From NCBI RefSeq assembly GCF_001591825.1, contig NZ_BCVQ01000001.1, positions 62,001 to 126,000 of the forward strand: 64,000 nucleotides of DNA, read 5' to 3'. The translations under genes and the position numbers were made by a program. This DNA comes from Rossellomorea vietnamensis NBRC 101237 (GTDB lineage Bacteria; Bacillota; Bacilli; Bacillales; Bacillaceae_B). Positions 1 through 8,095 of the stretch are shown in pieces. Below the pieces are notes generated by a model. That model was not told where the DNA came from and searched no databases. It was given only the letters and a program-made list of their open reading frames with translations. Every line of letters starts with the position of its first letter. The stretch's first letter is position 1.

Positions 1-816
1 CTCGAATTGATTCTTGAGAAATCTTTAAGTCTGCCAGGGGTGAAGGTTTCAAGAGAAGAGTTTTTAACAAAAGTTTTCTCTAAGAGAAAGGGTGCGTCTG
101 AGCTAAGGGAGATCATGGAGAAGGGTCCATACGGGGCAGGGGTGACGAGGAAGGAAATCGATAACATCGCCAAGTCAGTCATCCACAAAAGGACATTGAC
201 TAGTACCTCACTATCATTCGGAGCGGGGCTGCCAGGGGGCATTGCTATGGCAGGGACTATCCCTGGGGATGTTATTCAATTCTATGGAATTGCTATGAGG
301 CTCGCACAAGAATTGGCCTATTTATATGGACATCACGACTTATGGTTGGAGGAACACCTAGATACTGAGAAAGCACGTGATAATATCCTAGTTTTCTTAG
401 GTGTCATGTTCGGGGTGGGGGGATCCCAATCAGCCATTAAATTCTTGTCCTCAAACCTATCTAAGCAAGTATTGAAAAAATTGCCTCAAAAAGCACTAAC
501 TAAAACACTATACTATCCAATTATTAAGAAAGTGTTAGCCTCTATAGGGATAAAGCTTACTAAAGATTCGTTTGCAAAAGGTGTTTCTAAAGTCATTCCC
601 GTTGTTGGGGGTGTTATTTCAGGATCTCTAACGTATACTACCATGAGACCAATGGGTAAAAGATTAGCAGTAACGTTATCAGAAACCTTGGTCATGACAG
701 AAGAGGAAGTTAAAAAAGAATATTATGAAATGCGAAAAGAGTTTCCAGAGATTATTGATATTGATTTTGAAGAGGTTGAGGATGAAGAGAAAGATAAAAA
801 AGACATCTCCGTTTAA
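1..816 (+). CDS. EcsC-like protein, 5' truncated by window edge
   Basis: The frame is open from the first base, so the true start probably lies outside the window; a TTG at position 7 is the first possible start inside it. The product has a glycine-rich hydrophobic stretch with the motif GLPGGIAMAGTIPGD followed by a helix ending in LAQELAYLYG. This resembles the core of EcsC-type membrane-associated proteins of Bacillus, whose function is poorly known. A second hydrophobic glycine-rich stretch (VIPVVGGVISGSLTY) follows, and the tail is very acidic (EEVEDEEKDKKD). There is no partner gene on this side. Family assignment rests on motif resemblance only. Confidence 0.5.
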   Translation, partial: LELILEKSLSLPGVKVSREEFLTKVFSKRKGASELREIMEKGPYGAGVTRKEIDNIAKSVIHKRTLTSTSLSFGAGLPGGIAMAGTIPGDVIQFYGIAMRLAQELAYLYGHHDLWLEEHLDTEKARDNILVFLGVMFGVGGSQSAIKFLSSNLSKQVLKKLPQKALTKTLYYPIIKKVLASIGIKLTKDSFAKGVSKVIPVVGGVISGSLTYTTMRPMGKRLAVTLSETLVMTEEEVKKEYYEMRKEFPEIIDIDFEEVEDEEKDKKDISV

Positions 817-901
817 TAATGCAATTTTTTTTTGCTAATTAATATAATTTGGAGATCAGCTTTCAAGAATAAAAACCTCACTATTATCTGGTGGTGTAAG
901 A

Positions 902-1166
902 ATGAACGAAGTTATAATAAATGGTGAAGATGCAGGAGTTTCATAAGTATATTAAACGGAACCTGGATTTACCTGAATACTATGGTGAGAACCTAAATGC
1001 TTTATGGGATTGTTTGACTGGTTTTATTCAGTTGCCTTTGTTGCTTGTGTGGGAGAAATTTGATATAAGTAAAGGTCATCTTGGGGAAGACTCAGAAAAG
1101 ATTTTACAGCTTTTTAAGGAAGTACAAGAAGAGCTGGAAGGCGATTTTATTATTGAGGTTAAGTGA
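902..1166 (+). pseudogene. Barstar-type RNase inhibitor, frameshifted near the N-terminus
   Basis: Barstar binds and blocks barnase-type extracellular ribonuclease inside the cell. The frame from 921 contains LDLPEYYGENLNALWDCLTG, nearly identical to the barstar helix-2 region, including the interface residues Asp and Glu. It lacks the usual first strand. That strand is present in another frame from ATG 902 (MNEVIINGEDAG), which stops at 944-946. Joining the two needs a one-base shift near 930-937, so the gene is broken or a base is wrong. No barnase gene is visible nearby, so this would be an orphan immunity gene. A hairpin terminator follows. Confidence 0.75.
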
Positions 1167-1179
1167 GTTTTTAATATGA

Positions 1180-1214
1180 AGACGGTTATCTTTTATGATA
1201 GCCGTCTTTTTTTA
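1180..1214 (+). terminator. Rho-independent terminator after barstar
   Basis: The arms AGACGGTTATC (1180-1190) and GATAGCCGTCT (1197-1207) are complementary apart from one G·U/mismatch position and are followed by a run of T. Confidence 0.85.
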
Positions 1215-1359
1215 TTTAGTCGATGTGAATTTCCAAGTGAGAATTGCTGAGGCATTTTTATCTTAGTTTGATGTCATTTTATTACAATTTCTGTTTATTT
1301 ATATAGTGATAGGTTATAAGAATAATATACCTAATTTGCACATGTAGGAGAGGGAAGTG

Positions 1360-1584
1360 ATGACGATGTTTGTTGCATGCCTAATCATAGCTGTGGTTTA
1401 TCTCTTTATATCCTTTGCAAGCTACAGGGCATTTACAAATGTGTATCTCAGAACAGGAGTCGGTTTAATACTGGGAATAATACCTTTGGTTGTATTTGTC
1501 CATTTTGAATGGTGGTTTATTCTAAGTTCAATCACGCTTACGATCTTGATTATGTTGCTTCCTAACTTCATGAGAAGAACTTAG
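1360..1584 (+). CDS. Small membrane protein of unknown function
   Basis: A 74-residue, strongly hydrophobic protein with about three membrane segments (residues roughly 1-18, 30-48 and 50-68) and a short basic C-terminus (NFMRRT). I do not recognise the family. An AGGAGAGGG Shine-Dalgarno lies at 1347-1355. A GTG at 1357 would sit too close to it, so the ATG at 1360 is chosen. The gene stands alone between two terminators. Confidence 0.6.
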   Translation: MTMFVACLIIAVVYLFISFASYRAFTNVYLRTGVGLILGIIPLVVFVHFEWWFILSSITLTILIMLLPNFMRRT

Positions 1585-1655
1585 TTCTGGTGTTTTCTTG
1601 CCATTGGATGACACAGTTCCTGCTGCGTTTTACTAATTTCATAAACTCGCCTTTT

Positions 1656-1688
1656 AACATTCGGACCCCACCCGAATGTTTTTTTTAT
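1656..1688 (+). terminator. Rho-independent terminator
   Basis: AACATTCGG (1656-1664) pairs with CCGAATGTT (1672-1680), loop ACCCCAC, followed by eight T. It closes the small membrane protein gene and insulates it from the phage-like replication genes. Confidence 0.85.
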
Positions 1689-1771
1689 AAAAATATTATC
1701 CATAGGGTGTCCCTTTCACTCCCATCTCCCTATATAAAGGGTGAAACCAAAACGAATGAGGAGTGATTGTA

Positions 1772-2632
1772 ATGAATGGATGGAGAAAGTTGGAGACAGG
1801 TATGTTGGATAAGGAGACGTTTCATCACCCGGAGGATCTTCGGCTGTATGTGTTGATTCTGTTGAATGCGACGTATCAAGGCGGGGTTCAGGTTGGGGGT
1901 GTGGTGCTTGGGGAAAGGCAGTATGTGCGTTCGCTCCGGAAGCTGCGGGAGGATCTGTGGTTCTATAATGGGAAGAAGATTGATGAGTATTCGCATTCGC
2001 GGATTCAACGTTCGATTAAGCGGTTGGAGAGGGATGGATGGTTGAAGGCAGAGAAGTATGAGCATGGGTATGTGTTTACGCTGAGACCGACGAAGGATTT
2101 CGCTTGTGGGGAGTATTTGAGTTGGATGGGGATGTCGAAGAAGGAAGAGGGACGGGAGGAATCCGGTGGTGACCAGCCTGATGATGGGGCTGGTTCCGGA
2201 GGGTCTTCGTGCGGCGAAAAGGATGTGAAACAGGTGCGGAGAGAACCTGCAAACAGACTTAAGAACTTAGAGAATGAAGAGATCTTAGAGAACAACAACA
2301 TCAACACCACTGCCACTAGAGACACTATGGATGTAAGTAGGCTGCAGGCGCTGATCGGGCATTTCGTCGGCAGGAGGGGACAAGGCTTTCTGTTGACACC
2401 GATGGATCACGTGGCGATGGAGCGGATCAGTTTGAGCGAGTTGTCGACGGATGAGCTGATTCAGTTCATGGATGAGCAGTTTGACAAGCAGGAGAGCATC
2501 AATCCGAAGCTGACGATCAACAGTCCGAAGTATTTGGAGAAGGCCCTTGAGGCGTACATCACTCCTCGGGAATCGATGCAGGACATGGATGACTTCTTGG
2601 AGGGGCTTGAGGAGATTGTGACGGAGGCATGA
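1772..2632 (+). CDS. Phage-type replisome organiser (DnaD-like N-terminal domain)
   Basis: First gene of an orphan replication module. It probably binds the origin and recruits the loader and helicase encoded downstream. The N-terminus (MNGWRKLETGMLDKETF) is the classic start of phage replisome organisers, followed by a winged-helix-like region (SHSRIQRSIKRLERDGWL, about residues 85-105). A hydrophilic Gly/Ser/Glu linker (about 125-180) leads to a C-terminal domain. The GAGGAGTG Shine-Dalgarno at 1758-1765 favours ATG 1772 over an upstream GTG at 1763. It overlaps the next gene by 4 bp (ATGA). Confidence 0.75.
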   Translation: MNGWRKLETGMLDKETFHHPEDLRLYVLILLNATYQGGVQVGGVVLGERQYVRSLRKLREDLWFYNGKKIDEYSHSRIQRSIKRLERDGWLKAEKYEHGYVFTLRPTKDFACGEYLSWMGMSKKEEGREESGGDQPDDGAGSGGSSCGEKDVKQVRREPANRLKNLENEEILENNNINTTATRDTMDVSRLQALIGHFVGRRGQGFLLTPMDHVAMERISLSELSTDELIQFMDEQFDKQESINPKLTINSPKYLEKALEAYITPRESMQDMDDFLEGLEEIVTEA

Positions 2633-2940
2633 CGTCGGGAGAGTTCAGGGAGCTGGTGAAGATGATCAAGGGGGCCTATCCTCACCGGCTACTCAGTCGT
2701 GAGACGGCGATCATCTGGTATCGGCACCTGAAGGACTGTGAGTATGACGGGGTGAAGAGGCGGATTGAAGCTCATATCAAGGTGAGCCCGTACATGCCGA
2801 CGATTTCTGAGCTGTATGAACCGCCGGTGGAGGAAACGACGATACTACAAACCATGGAAGCGTGGGAAAAAGAAGGAGCGATTCGAATTGAGGATGAACG
2901 ACGAAATGAATGGACACGACCTGCACCACCCTGGGGCTGA
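2629..2940 (+). CDS. Helicase loader/inhibitor, G39P-like
   Basis: A 103-residue protein resembling the N-terminal domain of phage SPP1 G39P, which delivers the hexameric helicase G40P to the origin-bound organiser. Typical features are the aromatic- and basic-rich segment TAIIWYRHLKDCEYDGVKRR and the proline-bounded PYMPTISEL. It starts in the ATGA overlap with the organiser and overlaps the N-terminus of the helicase gene, so the three are translationally coupled. Organiser-loader-helicase order is that of phage replication operons. Confidence 0.75.
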   Translation: MTSGEFRELVKMIKGAYPHRLLSRETAIIWYRHLKDCEYDGVKRRIEAHIKVSPYMPTISELYEPPVEETTILQTMEAWEKEGAIRIEDERRNEWTRPAPPWG

Positions 2941-4249
2941 TGAGCAGCTGCTTCGGGAGTTGCATGAAGCGGAGAGCATGATCATTGGAGCTGTGCTTCT
3001 GGATGCGGATGTGTTAGATACACTGACTTTGGAGGAGAAGCATTTTAGCCTGGTGAGGAACCGCCTCATTTTTAAAGCAATGAAGGGGCTACAGAAGAAG
3101 CGGCTGGAGATTAATCTCGTGATGTTGTTGGAGGAGCTTGGGGATGACATTGAGAATGTGGGTGGGGTCCAGTTTCTCCTGGCGCTTGCCAACTACTGCC
3201 CGACGACGGTGAACATCGAGCAGTATGAACAGATTGTCCTGAAGTATTACGAACTGAGCCTCATCAAGAATTCGGCCCACCACTTCCTGAACGCCTACAC
3301 CCCGGAATCCGCACAGGGCCTCTACAAAGCACTCATCGACATGCATACGAATGCGGCGATCGACGAAGAGTCGAAGGACGACATCATCATGGATCTCTAT
3401 GAATCTCTTTACATGGAGAGGGACGGACTTCCGGGTGTCTCGACGGGATTTGAGAGCCTGAATGCGCTGACGGGAGGGTGGAAGGAAGGGGAGCTCATCA
3501 TCCTGGCGGCAAGGCCTTCCATGGGGAAGACGGCTTTTGCCATCCAGCTTGCTTGGGAATGCACGAGGGAGAAAGGTGTGAGCATGGTGTTTTCCTTAGA
3601 GATGAGTTCGAGGCAGATCATGCAGCGACTTCTTTCAAGTATCACGGATATTAACATGATGAAATGGCAGAATCCGTATAAGTATTTGACGAAGGACGAG
3701 ATGCCGAGGATGCACGGGGCGATGAACGCCGTGTACAAGGCGAAGCTTGAACTGTCGCAGAATGGGATGATTACGTTGCCGGAGATCAGACAGCGGATCA
3801 TGAATCTGAAGCGGGAGTACCCGACGGAGCCGTTTCTTGTGGTGATTGATTACCTGCAGCTGATCACGGTGAAGGAGCGGTTTGACCGGCATGATCTGGC
3901 GATTGGGCATATTACGAAGCAGCTGAAGGGAATGGCGAAGGAGTTTGGAATTCCGATCATTCTGTTGTCGCAGCTATCGAGGGGAGTGGAGTCTAGGGAT
4001 GACAAGCGGCCGAGGCTGTCGGATCTGCGGGACTCGGGGAATATCGAGCAGGATGCAGATGTGGTGTTGTTTTTGTATCGGGATGATTACTACTATCCGG
4101 ACTCGAAGAACGGGCAGGAGGTGGAAGTGAAGATTGCAAAGAACCGGAATGGGCCGGTGGGGACGGTGAAGTTGGAGTTTGTGAAGGAGTTTGGGCGGTT
4201 TCGTGGGGGATGGATGAAGCAGGGGGGCGGTTCTGTTGGTTCGGTTTGA
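2906..4249 (+). CDS. DnaB-type replicative helicase, phage-like
   Basis: ATP-driven 5'-3' helicase of the DnaB/G40P family. It has the N-terminal DnaB domain (EAESMIIGAVLLDADVLD), Walker A ARPSMGKTAFAIQ, Walker B LVVIDYLQLI, the LSQLSR switch motif and the arginine-finger segment SDLRDSGNIEQDADVV. Possible starts are ATG 2894 and ATG 2906; GAGG at 2890-2893 is better placed for 2906. The host has its own DnaB, so this copy is probably of phage origin. The last codons (KQGGGSVGSV) come from a degenerate copy of the 27-bp palindromic repeat at 4216-4242, so the natural C-terminus has been replaced or extended. Confidence 0.9.
   Translation: MNGHDLHHPGADEQLLRELHEAESMIIGAVLLDADVLDTLTLEEKHFSLVRNRLIFKAMKGLQKKRLEINLVMLLEELGDDIENVGGVQFLLALANYCPTTVNIEQYEQIVLKYYELSLIKNSAHHFLNAYTPESAQGLYKALIDMHTNAAIDEESKDDIIMDLYESLYMERDGLPGVSTGFESLNALTGGWKEGELIILAARPSMGKTAFAIQLAWECTREKGVSMVFSLEMSSRQIMQRLLSSITDINMMKWQNPYKYLTKDEMPRMHGAMNAVYKAKLELSQNGMITLPEIRQRIMNLKREYPTEPFLVVIDYLQLITVKERFDRHDLAIGHITKQLKGMAKEFGIPIILLSQLSRGVESRDDKRPRLSDLRDSGNIEQDADVVLFLYRDDYYYPDSKNGQEVEVKIAKNRNGPVGTVKLEFVKEFGRFRGGWMKQGGGSVGSV
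4216..4242 (-). repeat. 27-bp palindrome, family A, in-frame in helicase gene
   Basis: Reverse copy with GGGGGGCGGTTC in place of GGGGACGGTTC. It is read in frame as K-Q-G-G-G-S-V-G-S before the TGA. A diverged member of the family, but the length and both ends match. Confidence 0.75.
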
Positions 4250-4309
4250 GTGTGGGCCTGGGGGACAGGCCCGATTGGCTCACTGAATGATAAAGGGGGA
4301 GGGATTGGG

Positions 4310-4594
4310 ATGTTGGTGACGGAGTATGCGAAGGGGAATGAGTTGAATTTTCGGGTTGAGAGTTTGAAGGTGTATGGGGTGTTGGTGGGATTGTTGGGTG
4401 AGGAGCGGAAGAGGCGTGAGGATGGGTATGGATTGGTGAGTTATCGGGAGTTGTGGGAGGGGTGTAAGGAGGCGGGGGTGTTGAGTGGGGTGGATCAGGG
4501 GTTTGCGGTGATGATGGATATGGTGGGTGTGGTGGAGGATGGGGGATTGATTGGGAGGGAGAGGGTTAGTGGGGGGAGTTGGATGGGAATTTAA
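4310..4594 (+). CDS. Small protein of unknown function, extremely G-rich gene
   Basis: A 94-residue product (starts MLVTEYAKGNELNFRVE) with no family I recognise. The AGGGGGAGGG at 4294-4303 sets ATG 4310 as the start. The position just after the helicase suggests it is the fourth gene of the same phage-derived module, perhaps regulatory. The coding strand is extraordinarily rich in G and poor in C, with glycine and valine codons ending in G, unlike the host genes beyond 4741. Confidence 0.5.
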   Translation: MLVTEYAKGNELNFRVESLKVYGVLVGLLGEERKRREDGYGLVSYRELWEGCKEAGVLSGVDQGFAVMMDMVGVVEDGGLIGRERVSGGSWMGI

Positions 4595-4606
4595 GTAAAT
4601 GAAATG

Positions 4607-4633
4607 GAAGCAGGAGAACCGTCCCTCTGCTTC
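4607..4633 (+). repeat. 27-bp palindrome, family A, single
   Basis: GAAGCAG...CTGCTTC with core ACCGTCCC. The seven-base arms are perfectly complementary here (G:C at the variable pair). It lies 12 nt after the stop at 4594 and ends the phage-like module. Confidence 0.9.
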
Positions 4634-4704
4634 TTATTTTTCTCCTTTTTCACCCCACCTATTCTATGGTAAATTTAGTAGAATAGTAGTTTCACTTTTC
4701 AAAC

Positions 4705-4718
4705 AATAGAATTCTATT
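4705..4718. promoter_or_regulatory. Perfect 14-bp dyad upstream of the sensor kinase
   Basis: AATAGAATTCTATT is a perfect palindrome 22 bp before the kinase start. It is a candidate operator for autoregulation, with no functional evidence. Confidence 0.3.
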
Positions 4719-4740
4719 CTGCATTAACCATGGAGGCCAT

Positions 4741-6528
4741 ATGTTTTTCTCACTTCGCAATCGATTATTTATGATCTTCACTTTGCTGCTGACCTTTCCT
4801 TTTCTCGTTCTGTCGATTCTGATTCCGAACTGGTTTACGTCTATTATGGAGGAACGTACGACGAGTTCGACGATTGAAATGATGGAACAGTATTCCCTGT
4901 ATATTGATTCGATTACGTCGCAGGCAGAGGATTTAGGAAAGCAGGTACTGGTGAACCCTACGACTCAGGATTGGATCAAATCCGAAGAGGATGAAAGGGA
5001 GGCAACGGAGGCTGAACGTCTTTTGATGAAGAATCAGTTAAAGGCGGAGTTGTCTTCGATGATGATCAACAATTCCAAGTCGATGTCCGTATCGGTTTAC
5101 CTCAATGATGGGACTGGGACTGCCGGGAATCTTCCTCCTCTGGAGAAAACAGATTGGTTTGATGATTTCTATAAAGACGATCAACGCTGGCTAAGGTCTC
5201 ATAATGATCTGATGGCGGATCATGTGAACAGTTATCTTCTGCCCCTCTTTGATATTAATACCCTTGATTTATCCGGGGTGATCAAGGTGAACTTTCCATC
5301 GTCCCTTCTTGAGAATGCCTTAAGCAAGATCAAGCTGGGTGAGAACGGAAGAGTCTATCTCCTGGACAGCAGCGGCAGAAATGTGCTGACGGGCAGCATT
5401 GATACACCGGAGAATGTAGTAGAAGAAAGCTTAAAGACCATTAAGACGGAAGCAAACAGCTCGGGATTAATAGAGGTCCCTTTCAAGAAAGAAGAGTATA
5501 TGATTTTCTATCAGAAGGCAAAGGTTGGGGATTGGGTACTGGTCAGTGAAATTACCAAGTCTGAACTGTTCGCTCAGATTAATGAGCTTCAGAGGAATCT
5601 CCTTTTGACGAGTGGATGGATTTTCTTATTGACGATCATGGCGTCTTATCTTTTCTCTTCAACTATCGTAAAGCCTTTGGGGAAACTGACCGGTGCCATG
5701 AAGCTGGTTGAAAAGGGAGAATTTAAGAAAGCGAAGCAATTGATTCCTTCCATAAAGACAGCAAATGATGAGATTGGTTATGTGGTGGATGTGTTCGGCC
5801 AGACAACCAACCGCCTCGACACCCTGATCGAAACGGAATATGAAGCCAATATCCGCAGAAGGGATGCGGAATACAAGGCGCTGCTCCTGCAAATCAATCC
5901 CCATTTCTTCAATAATACTCTGGAAACCATTGGTGGTCTCGCAGCTCAAGGGAAGAACAAAGAGGTGATCGATGTCACAATCCATTTAGGGAGGATTATG
6001 GGCTATTCCCTCAATACGGAATCGGACATGGTGACCCTCGGAGAAGAAATGACCTATATACGGAGGTTTATGGAAATTCTAAAGCTGCGCTATGAAGAGG
6101 CTCTTTCCGTTTCCATTGAGGAAGATCCTGAAGCCTCTACGCTCCCGATCATTAAGTTCGTTATCCAGCCACTTGTGGAGAATTCTGTGAAATATAGCTT
6201 CATAGAAAAAACGGAGGCCGTTCTTCGCATTGCGACGAAGAAAATGGATGACTGGGTAGAAATTGTGATTGAGGACAATGGAATCGGGATCCCTGAGTCT
6301 ATTGTGGAAGAGTTGGAACGTGACCTGAGTCGTCATGAAACTAGTCAAGTACTTGAAAGCAAAGGACGAAGCATCGGGCTTAAAAATGTCCTGGGACGAT
6401 TGAAGCTGTATTACGGAGAACAATTCACCTATCACATTACAACCAAAGAGAATATAGGCACAACCATTGTGTTACGTATAAAAAGTGGAGAGGGGGATCT
6501 TCATGCTGAAAGTGATTCTGGTCGATGA
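4741..6528 (+). CDS. YesM-type sensor histidine kinase
   Basis: Membrane sensor of a two-component system for carbohydrates. An N-terminal membrane helix (about residues 8-30) is followed by an extracellular sensing domain to about 280, a second helix (about 285-307), HAMP (about 308-360), a His_kinase domain with LLLQINPHFFNNTLE (phospho-acceptor His about 388) and an ATPase domain (VIQPLVENSVKYS; EDNGIGIPE; GRSIGLKNV). GGAGG at 4732-4736 precedes the ATG. It overlaps the response regulator gene by 26 bp. The adjacent sugar-binding, transport and GH32 genes suggest the ligand is a fructan oligosaccharide; that is inference. Confidence 0.9.
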   Translation: MFFSLRNRLFMIFTLLLTFPFLVLSILIPNWFTSIMEERTTSSTIEMMEQYSLYIDSITSQAEDLGKQVLVNPTTQDWIKSEEDEREATEAERLLMKNQLKAELSSMMINNSKSMSVSVYLNDGTGTAGNLPPLEKTDWFDDFYKDDQRWLRSHNDLMADHVNSYLLPLFDINTLDLSGVIKVNFPSSLLENALSKIKLGENGRVYLLDSSGRNVLTGSIDTPENVVEESLKTIKTEANSSGLIEVPFKKEEYMIFYQKAKVGDWVLVSEITKSELFAQINELQRNLLLTSGWIFLLTIMASYLFSSTIVKPLGKLTGAMKLVEKGEFKKAKQLIPSIKTANDEIGYVVDVFGQTTNRLDTLIETEYEANIRRRDAEYKALLLQINPHFFNNTLETIGGLAAQGKNKEVIDVTIHLGRIMGYSLNTESDMVTLGEEMTYIRRFMEILKLRYEEALSVSIEEDPEASTLPIIKFVIQPLVENSVKYSFIEKTEAVLRIATKKMDDWVEIVIEDNGIGIPESIVEELERDLSRHETSQVLESKGRSIGLKNVLGRLKLYYGEQFTYHITTKENIGTTIVLRIKSGEGDLHAESDSGR

Positions 6529-8095
6529 TGAGATTCAAATCCGGAGAGGGTTGAAGTGGAAAGTGGATTGGGAAGAAGAAGGCTTCGTTATTGCCGGTGA
6601 AGCCTCGAATGGTAAGGAAGCGTTACAGGTCATTGAAGAGGTGGTGCCTGATCTTGTCCTGACCGATGTCAGGATGCCGGTCATGGACGGGATGCAGCTT
6701 GTGAAAGCGTTATCGGGTAAGTATCCGGAGATCAAGGTAATCGTCCTGTCGGGTTACGCAGATTTCGAGTATGTCCGTTCCTCTTTGGTCGAAGGAGTAA
6801 AGGATTATCTGCTTAAACCGGTCGATCCCGAGGAATTGACGGCTGCCCTTAGAAAAAGTAAGGGCGAGATTGAAGTGGAGAAGCAGAGAAGGATGGAAAC
6901 GGATAGAATGAACCAATTCCACGCCGAGGAAATGAGGGAGCAGTACCTTCTTCATTTGGTGAAGGATGAATGGGCGGAGAAGAATATTTCCAGGGAGAGG
7001 CTGAGTCAGCTTAAGCTTGATGTGCTGGTGGGTGAGGACACGGTCGTCCAGTTCATTACCGTAGAGATTCGAAGTAGTGACTCCGAACAAGTGAGGGATT
7101 TGTTTCTGCCGTTCAAGATGTTGTGCAGAGAATTATCCTATGAGCATGAAGGCATCATGTCCTTCTATGACACGAGTTACCCGAATATGATTCATTTTCT
7201 ATGTCATCATCATTCAGGGGGAGACCAAGTCCCTCACTTTGTTCAGGAGCTGCAAAAGAATGTCAGCGCCTATCTTCATCTTGAAACGGTCATCGGACTG
7301 GGGAAAGTGGTCAGGGGCTTATCACAATTAAAGAACGGATATATTTCGGCCCTTCTTTCCTGGAGCCAAAGTTCAGCTGATGTCATGTCCCAGGTTATCG
7401 ACGGGACATCGAGTAAACAGACCGCCGAGTTCACTGAGGATGCAGAGTGGAAGCTGTCAAACAGTATGGAGCAGGGGGATTTCGAGAGCTTCAGAAAACA
7501 TCTTCTGACAACTCTTGCTGAATGCGACCGGCAATCCGTGATGTCGTATTCCTTTGCAGCGAGCCGGGTGCTCTTCATGCTTGGATCCATGGCAAGAAAA
7601 TATGATCTATATACCGATGATTTGAAGAAGAAGATGTGGAATTGTCAACTGGGGATATGGGAACTGACTTCCCGTGACCGGGTTAAAGGAGAACTGTTGG
7701 ACCTTGCAAGAGTGATTGCGGAAAAGGTGAGTGAAACCCGCCATTCCTCTAATGGCATTGCCATCGTGGAGAATGTAAGGCGGTATATGGACAGGCATTA
7801 CACGAATGAAATTTCACTTACCTCCCTTGCTGATCAATTCCATATCAACTCGGCCTATTTATCGGAGATGTTCAAAGAACTGGTAGGACAGAATTTCAGC
7901 GATTATCTCGTGAATCTCCGAATGGAAAAAGCCCGTTCCCTATTGATGGATGAACAGTTAAAGGTCATCGAAATTGCCCATCTTGTCGGCTATTCCAATT
8001 CCGGATATTTCAGTACGGTGTTCAAAAAGCGATTTGGGCAAAAGCCACTGGATTACCGGAAATCCATGACAGAGGATAAGGGGGAGGCACGATGA
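6503..8095 (+). CDS. YesN-type response regulator (REC plus AraC HTH)
   Basis: Transcriptional regulator activated by the neighbouring kinase. The receiver domain has the acidic pair VDDE (about 8-10), phospho-acceptor Asp55 in LVLTDVRMP and the KP motif (YLLKPVD). A long middle region leads to a C-terminal AraC-type double helix-turn-helix (RYMDRHYTNEISLTSLADQF ... YFSTVFKKRFGQKPLDYRK). The ATG at 6503 is preferred because GGAGAGGGGG lies just upstream at 6487-6496. It overlaps the binding-protein gene by 4 bp (ATGA). It probably activates the transport and fructosidase genes that follow. Confidence 0.9.
   Translation: MLKVILVDDEIQIRRGLKWKVDWEEEGFVIAGEASNGKEALQVIEEVVPDLVLTDVRMPVMDGMQLVKALSGKYPEIKVIVLSGYADFEYVRSSLVEGVKDYLLKPVDPEELTAALRKSKGEIEVEKQRRMETDRMNQFHAEEMREQYLLHLVKDEWAEKNISRERLSQLKLDVLVGEDTVVQFITVEIRSSDSEQVRDLFLPFKMLCRELSYEHEGIMSFYDTSYPNMIHFLCHHHSGGDQVPHFVQELQKNVSAYLHLETVIGLGKVVRGLSQLKNGYISALLSWSQSSADVMSQVIDGTSSKQTAEFTEDAEWKLSNSMEQGDFESFRKHLLTTLAECDRQSVMSYSFAASRVLFMLGSMARKYDLYTDDLKKKMWNCQLGIWELTSRDRVKGELLDLARVIAEKVSETRHSSNGIAIVENVRRYMDRHYTNEISLTSLADQFHINSAYLSEMFKELVGQNFSDYLVNLRMEKARSLLMDEQLKVIEIAHLVGYSNSGYFSTVFKKRFGQKPLDYRKSMTEDKGEAR

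Noticed and set aside
1-816. Barnase toxin partner for the barstar gene
   Set aside because: The upstream protein is long, membrane-associated and EcsC-like, with none of the barnase active-site motifs.
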